Shown here: positions 15,603 to 23,336 of the stretch, in pieces
Position numbering within the stretch: position 1 is the first letter of the stretch
Layout: each line of letters starts with the position of its first letter
Source of the DNA: Magnetospirillum moscoviense
GTDB taxonomy: Bacteria; Pseudomonadota; Alphaproteobacteria; Rhodospirillales; Magnetospirillaceae
Assembly (NCBI RefSeq): GCF_001650635.1
Contig: NZ_LWQU01000127.1
Span: 1-51,338 of the forward strand
Length of the DNA stretch: 51,338 nucleotides
Reading direction: 5' to 3'
Program-made: the position numbers and the translations under genes
Notes under the pieces: generated by a model
The model's input: only the letters and a program-made list of their open reading frames with translations
Databases searched by the model: none
What the model was told of the DNA's origin: nothing

Positions 15603-16034
15603 ATGTCCGTCGAAGCCATTCTGAAGACCAAGGGTCATAACATCTTCACCATCCGACCGGAGCATTCGGTGTCCGAGGCGGCCGCTTTGATGGCCTCGAA
15701 GCGGGTCGGCGTCGCCATCGTCTGCGACGCCAAGGGGCGCCTGATGGGGGTGGTGTCCGAACGCGATATCGTCTCGGGGATCACCCAATACGGTAAGGGC
15801 CTGCTGGAAATGCCGGTTCGCAACATCATGACCAGCCCGGTGGTGACCTGTGCTCCGGCCGATTCCATCAAGAAGGTGATGGAAGTGATGACCGAGCGCC
15901 GCATCCGCCACCTTCCGGTGCTGGAAGGCGAGGAACTGGTCGGCATGATCTCGATCGGCGACGCCGTCAATTTCCGCCTGCACGAGGCGCAGATGGAAAC
16001 CGCGGTCCTGCGCGATTTCGCCGCGACCCGCTGA
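15603..16034 (+). CDS. CBS-pair domain protein
   Basis: 143 residues made almost entirely of two CBS domains (about 15-70 and 80-135): IRPEHSVSEAAALMASKRVGVAIV ... GVVSERDIV and MTSPVVTCAPADSIKKVMEVMTERRIRHLPV ... GMISIGDAV. Stand-alone CBS pairs bind adenosine nucleotides and act as energy sensors or regulators. The paralogue at 16958-17392 shares the same ending (AVLRDFA). Start ATG has a purine-rich ribosome site. Confidence 0.92.
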   Translation: MSVEAILKTKGHNIFTIRPEHSVSEAAALMASKRVGVAIVCDAKGRLMGVVSERDIVSGITQYGKGLLEMPVRNIMTSPVVTCAPADSIKKVMEVMTERRIRHLPVLEGEELVGMISIGDAVNFRLHEAQMETAVLRDFAATR

Positions 16035-16050
16035 TTTCGGTTAAGACCAT

Positions 16051-16087
16051 GGGGCGCCGTCCGCAAGGGCGGCGCCCTGTTTATTTT
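16051..16087 (+). terminator. intrinsic terminator of the first CBS gene
   Basis: Stem gggcgccg / cggcgccc around CCGCAAGGG, followed by TGTTTATTTT. Confidence 0.75.
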
Positions 16088-16157
16088 ATAGCGTGCGGCG
16101 CCCTGATCGTTTCAACAGGCGCCGCGCCCAGTTTGTTGCAGGTGCGAGAAAAAATGG

Positions 16158-16226
16158 TGCAGTGCAAAAAAAGTGTTGGAAAATTCGGTCGGGATCGGTA
16201 TGGTGTGCCTATGTTGCATTGCACAA
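16158..16226 (+). promoter_or_regulatory. TGCA-rich repeats upstream of the phasin, putative PhaR sites
   Basis: TGCAGTGCAA at 16158-16167 and TTGCATTGCACAA at 16214-16226, with further TTGCAGGTGC near 16136-16145. TGC/GCA-rich pairs of this kind resemble binding sites of PhaR, the regulator of phasin genes in PHA-storing alphaproteobacteria. Matched by eye to a general pattern only. Confidence 0.4.
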
Positions 16227-16271
16227 CGGTCGCCGTGGGGGTGATCGGGTGCCGATAGAAAGGGTTTCGCC

Positions 16272-16625
16272 ATGAAGATCGATGGTTTCGACAAGTTCGT
16301 TTCGCTGGGCAAGGAAAACGCCGACGCGGTGGTCAAGAGCAGCACCGTCGCCATGAAGGGCTTCGAAGAGCTGGCCAAGGCCTCGCAGGCCTATGTCGCC
16401 ACCTCGACCGAGAAGGCCGACGCCGTCATGAAGGCGCTGTTCGCCGTCAAGACCCCGGCCGAGTTCTTCGACCTGCAGGGCAAGCTGGCCCGCGAGTCGG
16501 TCGAGATCGCCATCTCGGACAGCCGCAAGTTCGCCGAGCTGACCCAGACCGTCGTGACCGCCGCCCTGGAGCCGATCAACGCCCGCGTTGCCGCCTTCCA
16601 GTCGCTGGTCAAGCAGGCCGCGTAA
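16272..16625 (+). CDS. phasin family protein
   Basis: 117 residues, fully helical with no membrane segment. FDKFVSLGKENADAVVKSS, MKGFEELAKASQAYV and the KTPAEFFDLQGKLARESVE block are typical of Phasin_2 proteins that coat polyhydroxyalkanoate granules. Terminated by a strong hairpin. Confidence 0.92.
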   Translation: MKIDGFDKFVSLGKENADAVVKSSTVAMKGFEELAKASQAYVATSTEKADAVMKALFAVKTPAEFFDLQGKLARESVEIAISDSRKFAELTQTVVTAALEPINARVAAFQSLVKQAA

Positions 16626-16957
16626 CAAGACTCGCGCAGTCGCCTTCGGGTGGCGCGCCAGCCGGTCGGAACCGGGTCCCTCCTCCCTCCCGGTTCCGAC
16701 CGCTCAATGAACGCCCGACCTCTCCCCCCGAGGTCGGGCGTTTTTTTCGAAATTCCTCCCTTTTCTTTCCAATAATTCAAATCTGAGTGCCAGATTCCAC
16801 CCGGTCGGGCGGGTGGCCGGTACTCACCCGGGCAGCAATATTCCTACATCACGATACTATTTTATAAGTAACGACTCATTATCCTTTAAATTGCGCTGCA
16901 GCATGCGCTAGCCTTTTTCTTGCGCGGACGATGAAGCCGCCAAGCAGGGAGGCGTTC
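16626..16957. other. gene-free stretch with two hairpins and an AT-rich promoter region
   Basis: Contains a perfect 14-bp inverted repeat (16663-16676 with 16689-16702, 12-base loop, no T-tract) and then the phasin terminator at 16710-16747. The remainder, 16748-16957, is noticeably AT-rich for this genome (for example around 16850-16895) and probably holds the promoter of the second CBS gene. No coding potential seen. Confidence 0.6.
16710..16747 (+). terminator. strong intrinsic terminator of the phasin gene
   Basis: Perfect 13-bp stem (aacgcccgacctc / gaggtcgggcgtt), 7-base C-rich loop, followed by a run of T (nine including the last two stem bases). Confidence 0.93.
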
Positions 16958-17392
16958 ATGACTGTTGAGAGAATTCTAAAGTACAAAGGCGGAGACGTCT
17001 TTTCGGTGCGTCCCGACCATACGGTGGCCGAAGCCGCCCAGGTCCTGCACAACCGGCGCATTGGCGCCGCGATGGTGTGTGACGGGCAGGCCTGTGTCGG
17101 CGTGTTGTCCGAGCGCGACATCGTCCGTGGCCTGGTCAGCCATGGCGGCAAGGCGCTGACCATGCCGGTCAAGGCGCTGATGTCCAGCCCGGTGGTGACC
17201 TGCACCCCCAAGGATCGCGTCAAGGATGTGATGGACGTGATGAACACCCGGCGCATCCGCCACCTGCCAGTGGTGCGCGACGACACCATCATCGGCATGA
17301 TTTCGATCGGCGACGTGGTCGAGCGTCGGTTGGCGGAAAAACAGTTGGAAGCGGCGGTGCTGCGCGACTTCGCTTTGGCTGCGTCCGCTTAA
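16958..17392 (+). CDS. CBS-pair domain protein, paralogue of 15603-16034
   Basis: 144 residues; two CBS domains with VRPDHTVAEAAQVLHNRRIGAAMVCD, GVLSERDIVRGLV, SSPVVTCTPKDRVKDVMDVM and GMISIGDVVERRL. Clear paralogue of the CBS protein on the other side of the phasin gene, including the shared end AVLRDFA. Start ATG follows an AGGGAGG ribosome site. Confidence 0.92.
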   Translation: MTVERILKYKGGDVFSVRPDHTVAEAAQVLHNRRIGAAMVCDGQACVGVLSERDIVRGLVSHGGKALTMPVKALMSSPVVTCTPKDRVKDVMDVMNTRRIRHLPVVRDDTIIGMISIGDVVERRLAEKQLEAAVLRDFALAASA

Positions 17393-17450
17393 CCTATCTT
17401 GCCATCGGCGGCCTCGTCGCGCACAGTTCGTGCGAGGAGGCCGTAAGCCG

Positions 17451-18293
17451 ATGACATTCAAGGGAACCGACACCTACATCGCCACCGACGACCTGATGGT
17501 CGCGGTCAACGCCGCGCTGGCGCTGGAGCGCCCCTTGCTGATCAAGGGCGAGCCCGGGACCGGCAAGACCGTCTTGGCCCAGGAAGTCGCCAAGGCGTTG
17601 AACCGGCCGCTGATCGCCTGGCACATCAAGTCGACCACCAAGGCCCAGCAGGGTCTTTACGAATATGACGCGGTGGCTCGGCTGCGCGATTCCCAGCTGG
17701 GTGACGCCCGGGTCCACGACATCTCCAACTACATCGTGCGCGGCAAGCTGTGGGAAGCCTTCGAGGCCGAGGCCACGCCGATCTTGCTGATCGACGAGAT
17801 CGACAAGGCCGACATCGAGTTTCCCAACGACCTGCTGCTGGAACTCGACCGCATGGAATTCCATGTCTACGAGACGCAGCAGGTGGTCAAGGCGGCACGG
17901 CGGCCTTTGGTCATCATCACCTCGAACAACGAGAAGGAACTGCCCGACGCCTTCCTGCGCCGCTGTTTCTTCCACTACATCCGCTTTCCCGACCGCGAGA
18001 CCATGGAGCGCATCGTCGGAGTTCACTTCCCCGGCATCAAGGCCAACCTGCTGCACGAGGCGCTGACCATCTTCTTCGAGTTGCGCGACGTGCCGGGCTT
18101 GAAGAAGAAGCCGTCGACGTCGGAACTGCTGGACTGGATCAAGCTGCTGGTCGCCGAGGATCTGGCCCCCGAGGATCTGCGCGCCAAGGATGCCAAGACC
18201 TTGATCCCGCGCCTGCATGGCGCGTTGCTGAAGAACGAGCAGGATGTCCATCTGTTCGAACGCCTGGCGTTCATGCATCGACGCGGGGGCTAA
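17451..18293 (+). CDS. MoxR-type AAA+ ATPase
   Basis: 280 residues. Walker A GEPGTGKT near residues 38-45, Walker B LLIDEIDKAD near 107-116, sensor 1 ITSNNEKELPD and arginine-finger region AFLRRCFFHYI. MoxR ATPases work with VWA partners to mature or activate enzymes such as CO dehydrogenase. The stop codon overlaps the start of the VWA gene by one base (TAATG), a standard pair. Start ATG follows GAGGAGG. Confidence 0.93.
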   Translation: MTFKGTDTYIATDDLMVAVNAALALERPLLIKGEPGTGKTVLAQEVAKALNRPLIAWHIKSTTKAQQGLYEYDAVARLRDSQLGDARVHDISNYIVRGKLWEAFEAEATPILLIDEIDKADIEFPNDLLLELDRMEFHVYETQQVVKAARRPLVIITSNNEKELPDAFLRRCFFHYIRFPDRETMERIVGVHFPGIKANLLHEALTIFFELRDVPGLKKKPSTSELLDWIKLLVAEDLAPEDLRAKDAKTLIPRLHGALLKNEQDVHLFERLAFMHRRGG

Positions 18294-19525
18294 TGTTCCT
18301 TGACCTGTTTCTCGAGCTGAAGGCGGCCAAGGTTCCCGTATCCTTGCGGGAATATCTGACGCTGCTGGACGCCTTGGACCGGGGTGTCGCCGGCCATAGC
18401 CCGGAAACCTTCTACTATCTGGCCCGCGCCGCGCTGGTGAAGGACGAACGCAATCTCGACAAGTTCGACCAGGTGTTCGGCCGGGTGTTCGACGGCATCG
18501 TCGGCGAGGGTGCCCAAGCCGGGGACGGCGTCGCCGCCGAGATTCCCGACGAATGGCTGCGCGCCCTGGCGGAAAAGCTGCTGAGCCCCGAGGAGATGGC
18601 CGCCATCAAGGCGGCCGGCGGCTTCGACGAACTGATGGAGATGCTGAAGAAGCGCCTGACCGAGCAGAACGAGCGGCACCAGGGCGGCAGCAAATGGATC
18701 GGCACCGGCGGCACCTCGCCGTTCGGGGCGTTCGGCTATAATCCGGCCGGGGTGCGCATCGGCCAGCCGACCAACCGCCACAACCGCGCGGTCAAGGTGT
18801 GGGATCGCCGCGACTTCAAGAATCTCGATGACGGGCTGGAACTGGGGACCCGCAATTTCCGCCTGGCCCTTCGGCGCCTGCGCCGCTTCGCCCGCGAAGG
18901 GGCGGCCACCGAGCTGGATCTCGACCAGACCATCACCCACACCGCCCGCCAGGCCGGCATGCTGGATGTCCGCTTCCGGCCCGAGCGGCACAACAAGATC
19001 AAGGTGCTGCTGCTGCTTGATGTCGGCGGCTCGATGGACGCCCACGTCGCCGCCTGCGAGGAATTGTTCTCGGCGGCCCGGTCCGAGTTCAAGCATCTCG
19101 AGCATTACTACTTCCACAATTGCCCTTACGGCCATCTGTGGCGCGACAACGAGCGGCGCTGGGACGAAAGGGTCTCGACCCTGGACGTGCTGCACACCTA
19201 TCCCCACGACTGGAAGCTGGTGATCGTCGGCGACGCCGCCATGAGCCCGTGGGAAATCACCGTGCCGGGTGCCGCCGTCGAGGAATGGAACGAAGAGCCC
19301 GGCCAGGTGTGGCTCGAGCGCGTGCTCGCCAACTGGCCCAATGCGGTGTGGCTGAACCCGGCGGCCGAGCGCATGTGGGGCTGGACCGAATCGACCCAGC
19401 TGTTGCAGCGCATGATGGGGGGCAGGATGTATCCGCTGACCCTGGACGGGTTGGACCAGGCGATGCGCGAGTTGAACAAGGGCGCGGCGGCGGGGGGAGG
19501 CGGGGCATGGCGGCCTCGGCCCTAG
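18293..19525 (+). CDS. CoxE-like VWA-domain protein
   Basis: 410 residues. N-terminal helical region (about 1-120), a basic linker, then a VWA fold with metal-site motif LLLDVGGSMDAHV near residue 245 and the later DWKLVIVGDAAMSP strand. The first serine of the usual DxSxS MIDAS is glycine here (DVGGS), a variant I associate with this CoxE-like subgroup, so it is not necessarily inactive. It partners the MoxR ATPase upstream; the specific client is unknown. Its 3-prime end overlaps the next gene by 19 bases. Confidence 0.88.
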   Translation: MFLDLFLELKAAKVPVSLREYLTLLDALDRGVAGHSPETFYYLARAALVKDERNLDKFDQVFGRVFDGIVGEGAQAGDGVAAEIPDEWLRALAEKLLSPEEMAAIKAAGGFDELMEMLKKRLTEQNERHQGGSKWIGTGGTSPFGAFGYNPAGVRIGQPTNRHNRAVKVWDRRDFKNLDDGLELGTRNFRLALRRLRRFAREGAATELDLDQTITHTARQAGMLDVRFRPERHNKIKVLLLLDVGGSMDAHVAACEELFSAARSEFKHLEHYYFHNCPYGHLWRDNERRWDERVSTLDVLHTYPHDWKLVIVGDAAMSPWEITVPGAAVEEWNEEPGQVWLERVLANWPNAVWLNPAAERMWGWTESTQLLQRMMGGRMYPLTLDGLDQAMRELNKGAAAGGGGAWRPRP

Positions 19526-21660
19526 GCAACCTCAAGGACCGCCTGCTGGCGCTGGTGCTGCTGGGGGTGGCCCCGGCGATGATGGGGGTGGCGATCCTGG
19601 TGGTGGCGGTGATGGCCCGCGACGCCCGCCATGACATGGCCCAGGCCAACGTCGCCAATCTGGTGCGGATGGTGACCGAACTGCACGATACCGCCCTTGA
19701 ATCGACGCGAGTGGTGTTGGCGTCGCTGGTCGCCGAAGATGATCTCGACGCCGAACGCTGCTCGGTGCACCTGTCGCGCGTCGTCCGCGAGGGCTATGAC
19801 ATCGAGGGGCTGGTGGTGATTCGGGCCAATGGCTCGGTGCTGTGCGCCGCCGGGCACGGCGGGGATATCGGCTGGATGACCCGACTGCCAGTGGTGTTCT
19901 CGGTGCGGCAAAGTGGCCAGCCGGCGGTCGGACCGTATCTTGTCTCGGCCGACAGGGGGTTGTCCCTGCCGATCGCCATGCCGATCGAGGATCAGGGCGG
20001 AAAAGGCGGCGCCATCCTGGTCGGCGTGCGCGAATTCCCGTGGTCGAAACGTCCTTTGATCGGCAACGTCCTGCCCGCCAGCGCGCACATGCTGATCCTT
20101 GATCAATCGGGCGCGGTGCGTCATGCCCAGGGCGGCAATGCCAGGATCGGCGTGCCGGCGCCGGTCGAGGCCCTGGCCCGCGCGGTGCGGGAAGGCCGCT
20201 CGGGTGTGCTTTTTGCCGAGGGCGAGGACGGCCGGGGCCGCATCCTTGCCTTCGACCGGCTCAGTCGGTCCATTCCCGACTTGTTCGTCGCGGTCAGCGT
20301 TCCCGAGGACGTGGTGGTCGGTCCGATCCGCGACTTCTTTCTGCTGGTTGTCGGTGCCATGGCTTTGGTCGCCGGAACCATGGTGGTGGTCCTGATGGTG
20401 GCTGGCCGCCAATTGGTTTTCGCGCCGACCGCCCGGCTGCTGGCGGTGATCCGCGAGGTCCAGGGCGGCAATCGCCAGGCCCGGGCCGGTTCGGTGCGGG
20501 CCTTCGGCGAATTGAACCAGATCGCCCATGCCTTCGACGATCTGCTGGACGAACTCGACCAGCGCGAGGCCCGTTTCCGCGACCTATTCGACCAGTCCCC
20601 CGACGCCATCTTGGTGCAAGACCTTTCTGGAAACTTCGTCGATGCCAACACGGCCGCCTGCCGCCTGACCGGCTTCAGTCGCAAGGCCCTGCTGGCGATG
20701 GACGTGTTCGCCCTGGTGCCGAGCGCCGACCGCGAGCGCCTTTATCAGACATGGTCGGCGCTGCAGCCCGGGCGTCCGGTCACCGTCACCGGCGAGCTTC
20801 GCCGCGAGGATGGCATGCTGCTGCCGACCGAAACCTTCCTGGCCCCGCTGGGCAGCGGCGCGGCCCGGCAGGTGGTGGCGGTGGTGCGCGACGTGTCGGC
20901 CCAGGCCCGGTCCCGCCGTGCCCTGGAACGCGCCCGAGACCAGGCCGAGCAAGCCAGCCGCGCCAAAAGCGACTTCCTGGCCAACATGAGCCACGAGTTG
21001 CGTACGCCTCTGAACGCGGTGATCGGTTTCGGTGAGACCATGCGGCTGGAAATGTTCGGGCCGCTGGTGCCCAAATACCGCGAATATGCCCAAGACATCG
21101 TCGAGTCCGGCACCCACCTGCTGGAACTGATCACCGATATCCTGGATCTGGCCAAGATCGAGGCCGGCCGGATGGACCTGGCCGAGGAGCCGGTCAGCCT
21201 GGGCCAGGTAGTCGTCTCCGCCGTCAAGCTGTTGCGGGGCCGGGCCGATGCCGGGGCCGTTACCATGGACGTCCGGTTGCCGGCGACCGAACTGGTGGTG
21301 ATGGGCGATCCACGCCGTCTGAAGCAGGTCCTGATCAACTTGATCAGCAACGCGGTCAAGTTCACCCCATCCGAGGGCACCGTGACGGTGGCAGTCGGTT
21401 TCGACGCCAAGCAGGGAATCGCGCTAACCGTGGCCGACACCGGCATCGGCATGGCGCCCGAGGACATCCCGCGGGCAATGGAACCGTTCGGTCAGGTCGG
21501 GCGCAACGTCACCAGCCCGACCGAGGGTACCGGCCTGGGCCTGGCCCTGGTGCGCGGCATCGTCGAGACCCATGGCGGCTCTATCGCCATCGACAGCGAA
21601 CCGGGGCGCGGCACCACCGTCACCGTCCGCCTGCCAGCGGCGCGGGTGATCGCCAGTTAG
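19507..21660 (+). CDS. membrane sensor histidine kinase with double-Cache-like and PAS domains
   Basis: 717 residues. First membrane segment about 12-36, periplasmic sensor of about 240 residues (Cache-like by size and position), second membrane segment about 278-300, HAMP-like linker, PAS domain (FRDLFDQSPDAILVQDLSGNF, near 355-470), HisKA with FLANMSHELRTPLNAVIGF near 490-508, HATPase with NLISNAVKFTPSEG and GTGLGLALV. No receiver domain and no regulator gene beside it. The start lies inside the end of the VWA gene, so the two are probably co-translated; a link between the kinase and the MoxR/VWA pair is suggested only by this. Confidence 0.9.
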   Translation: MAASALGNLKDRLLALVLLGVAPAMMGVAILVVAVMARDARHDMAQANVANLVRMVTELHDTALESTRVVLASLVAEDDLDAERCSVHLSRVVREGYDIEGLVVIRANGSVLCAAGHGGDIGWMTRLPVVFSVRQSGQPAVGPYLVSADRGLSLPIAMPIEDQGGKGGAILVGVREFPWSKRPLIGNVLPASAHMLILDQSGAVRHAQGGNARIGVPAPVEALARAVREGRSGVLFAEGEDGRGRILAFDRLSRSIPDLFVAVSVPEDVVVGPIRDFFLLVVGAMALVAGTMVVVLMVAGRQLVFAPTARLLAVIREVQGGNRQARAGSVRAFGELNQIAHAFDDLLDELDQREARFRDLFDQSPDAILVQDLSGNFVDANTAACRLTGFSRKALLAMDVFALVPSADRERLYQTWSALQPGRPVTVTGELRREDGMLLPTETFLAPLGSGAARQVVAVVRDVSAQARSRRALERARDQAEQASRAKSDFLANMSHELRTPLNAVIGFGETMRLEMFGPLVPKYREYAQDIVESGTHLLELITDILDLAKIEAGRMDLAEEPVSLGQVVVSAVKLLRGRADAGAVTMDVRLPATELVVMGDPRRLKQVLINLISNAVKFTPSEGTVTVAVGFDAKQGIALTVADTGIGMAPEDIPRAMEPFGQVGRNVTSPTEGTGLGLALVRGIVETHGGSIAIDSEPGRGTTVTVRLPAARVIAS

Positions 21661-21743
21661 AGCATGACCCGGTCAGATCGGAAAGTGCGCCAAGCCTGCG
21701 CGGCGCTGAGCGGGCCCGGCACGGGCCGTACAGACAAAGCCTA

Positions 21744-21773
21744 GAGCCGATTTCGTTCGAACGGAATCGGCTC
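21744..21773. repeat. 30-bp near-perfect palindrome
   Basis: Two 15-base arms (21744-21758 and 21759-21773) with a single mismatch that would be a G-U pair in RNA. Lies between the convergent kinase and methyltransferase genes. No T-tract. It may be a dispersed palindromic unit or the end signal for either gene. Confidence 0.5.
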
Positions 21774-21787
21774 GACGGCGAAAAACC

Positions 21788-22510
21788 TTACGACGGCCGC
21801 GCTGCCAGCGACCAGCGATTGTCGTCGAAACCCAGATTGTGGTGCAGCACTTCGGCTTGCCAGCCCGACTGGCGCAGCAGCGCCACCAACTCGTCCTTGC
21901 CATAGGCGGTCAGCCCGAACCGCCGCCGCAGCAGGCCGTATTCGGAAAAGGTGGTGCGGACCAGACCGAACAGGGCGCCGACCAGAAAGCCGTTGGCGGC
22001 GGCGAAGCGCAGCATCGCTGACACGTCCTTGAGCACAGAGCCGTCGGGCGAGATGACGTCGCCCAGGATCAGTCGGCCCCCGGGCGATAGCAGCGGGGCC
22101 AGCCGGTGCAGCAGGGCCGGCAGTTCAGCGCGCGGAATATATTGCAGGACCGACACCATCAAGACGATGTCGCAAGTGCCGGGCGCCAAACCGTCCAACT
22201 GGCAATCATCCAGCACCTTGATGCGGTCGGACCCGGCATGGCGCCGATTGAGCACCTCGCGGCGGAAGGGGGCAGCGTCATACAGAAGCACGGAACCGCC
22301 CTGGGCGGCGATGTCGTTCGCCATCAGCGCGTCGCCGCAGCCGTAATCAAGCAAGGTGAAGTCGTGCGACGGCAGCAACGGCCTGACCCGCGCCAGCAAG
22401 GTCCGGTAATGCGCCTCGAGATGGCGGCGATTGACGTAGATGGAATTGTCCTGGTTCCAGAAATCAAGCCAGCCCAAGACGCCCCCCAAATCCCTAAGGA
22501 AGTTGAGCAA
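21788..22510 (-). CDS. class I SAM-dependent methyltransferase
   Basis: 240 residues. SAM-binding motif LLDYGCGDALMAND near residue 53, acidic strand-2 end LLYDAAP, motif 4 DIVLMVSVLQYIPR near 115 and post-motif LSPGGRLILGDVIS near 145. The substrate cannot be told; the overall pattern is that of Methyltransf_11/25 small-molecule or lipid enzymes. Monocistronic. Confidence 0.85.
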   Translation of the reverse strand: MLNFLRDLGGVLGWLDFWNQDNSIYVNRRHLEAHYRTLLARVRPLLPSHDFTLLDYGCGDALMANDIAAQGGSVLLYDAAPFRREVLNRRHAGSDRIKVLDDCQLDGLAPGTCDIVLMVSVLQYIPRAELPALLHRLAPLLSPGGRLILGDVISPDGSVLKDVSAMLRFAAANGFLVGALFGLVRTTFSEYGLLRRRFGLTAYGKDELVALLRQSGWQAEVLHHNLGFDDNRWSLAARPS

Positions 22511-22581
22511 GACCGTAACAAGAGTCTGGTCTTTCGCGATATAGGTGATTACCGCTAGCTATCTTAAGCGGATGGTTTCAT

Positions 22582-23181
22582 CTATTTCCCGGCCAGGGCC
22601 TCGCCCAGGGCTTCCCGCATCTTGACGCCCTCCTCGACCCAGTGGCGGATCGCCGGGTCGGCGCTGTCGGGCCAGCGTTCGGCCAGCCGGTCCAGGGTGG
22701 CGAATGTCGCCTCGACCTGGTCCTGGTACAATTGGGCCACCGCCAGCTTGACATGGGCGGCGGCCAGGATGTGCACGATCGCCGCCGGCTCGTCGCCCTG
22801 GGCCTGGTCGATGGCGAAGGCGAAGCCGTCGGCGGCCTGGGCGTGCTCGTCGCGCGCGCCCAACAGCTGCGCCGCTTCGTAAGCGGCGACGATACGCAGT
22901 TCGCGGAACACCAGGCCGGCATGGCCGCGCACGCGGCTCAGCAGAATGTCCAGCGCCTCTAAGGCCTCGTCTTCCGCCTCGCTGTCGATCAGGGCCATGG
23001 CGCGGCCCATCATCGCCCGGCTGACCGCCTCGAAATGGGCGGGGTCCTCGGAATCCTGGAAATGATCGACGATCAGGCTCAGCACCTCCAGCGCGCCGTC
23101 GGAAACTCCGGCCCGGCGCAGCGCCAGGCCTTGTTCAAGGGCGTCCAGAATCATCGTCTGGTCGGGGCTGGCGTCGGTCAT
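22582..23181 (-). CDS. TPR-like alpha-helical hypothetical protein
   Basis: 199 residues, acidic, all-helical, with spaced Ala/Leu patterns resembling degenerate TPR repeats (for example DALEQGLALRRAGVSDGALE and VKLAVAQLYQDQVEATFATL). No signal peptide. Start ATG at 23181 chosen because GGAG lies eight bases upstream; ATGs at 23193 and 23211 are less well placed. Divergent from leuA. Function unknown. Confidence 0.65.
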   Translation of the reverse strand: MTDASPDQTMILDALEQGLALRRAGVSDGALEVLSLIVDHFQDSEDPAHFEAVSRAMMGRAMALIDSEAEDEALEALDILLSRVRGHAGLVFRELRIVAAYEAAQLLGARDEHAQAADGFAFAIDQAQGDEPAAIVHILAAAHVKLAVAQLYQDQVEATFATLDRLAERWPDSADPAIRHWVEEGVKMREALGEALAGK

Positions 23182-23239
23182 CTCGGGCTCCATCAGAAAA
23201 GGCTTATCCATGAATAGCATGGCTGATCGCTTTCGGCAC

Positions 23240-23273
23240 GAACCTGTTGGCCAGGTTCGGCATGAACCTGTTG
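23240..23273. promoter_or_regulatory. GAACCTG repeat cluster upstream of leuA
   Basis: GAACCTG (23240-23246), five bases, CAGGTTC (23252-23258) form an inverted repeat; a third GAACCTGTTG at 23264-23273 repeats the first at 24-base spacing and is followed by TTGACA (23271-23276). Looks like an operator cluster in the divergent gap between leuA and the TPR-like gene. Confidence 0.45.
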
Positions 23274-23336
23274 ACAACACAGGGCAAGTCGGCCTTCCTA
23301 GCGTGCCAAAAGCCCAGCCAACCCCTGCGGGACCGT

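Noticed and set aside
23247-23336. Possible leader peptide or longer N-terminus of leuA
   Set aside because: The 30 residues upstream are not leucine-rich and do not resemble the conserved leuA N-terminus; no attenuator hairpin with T-tract follows.
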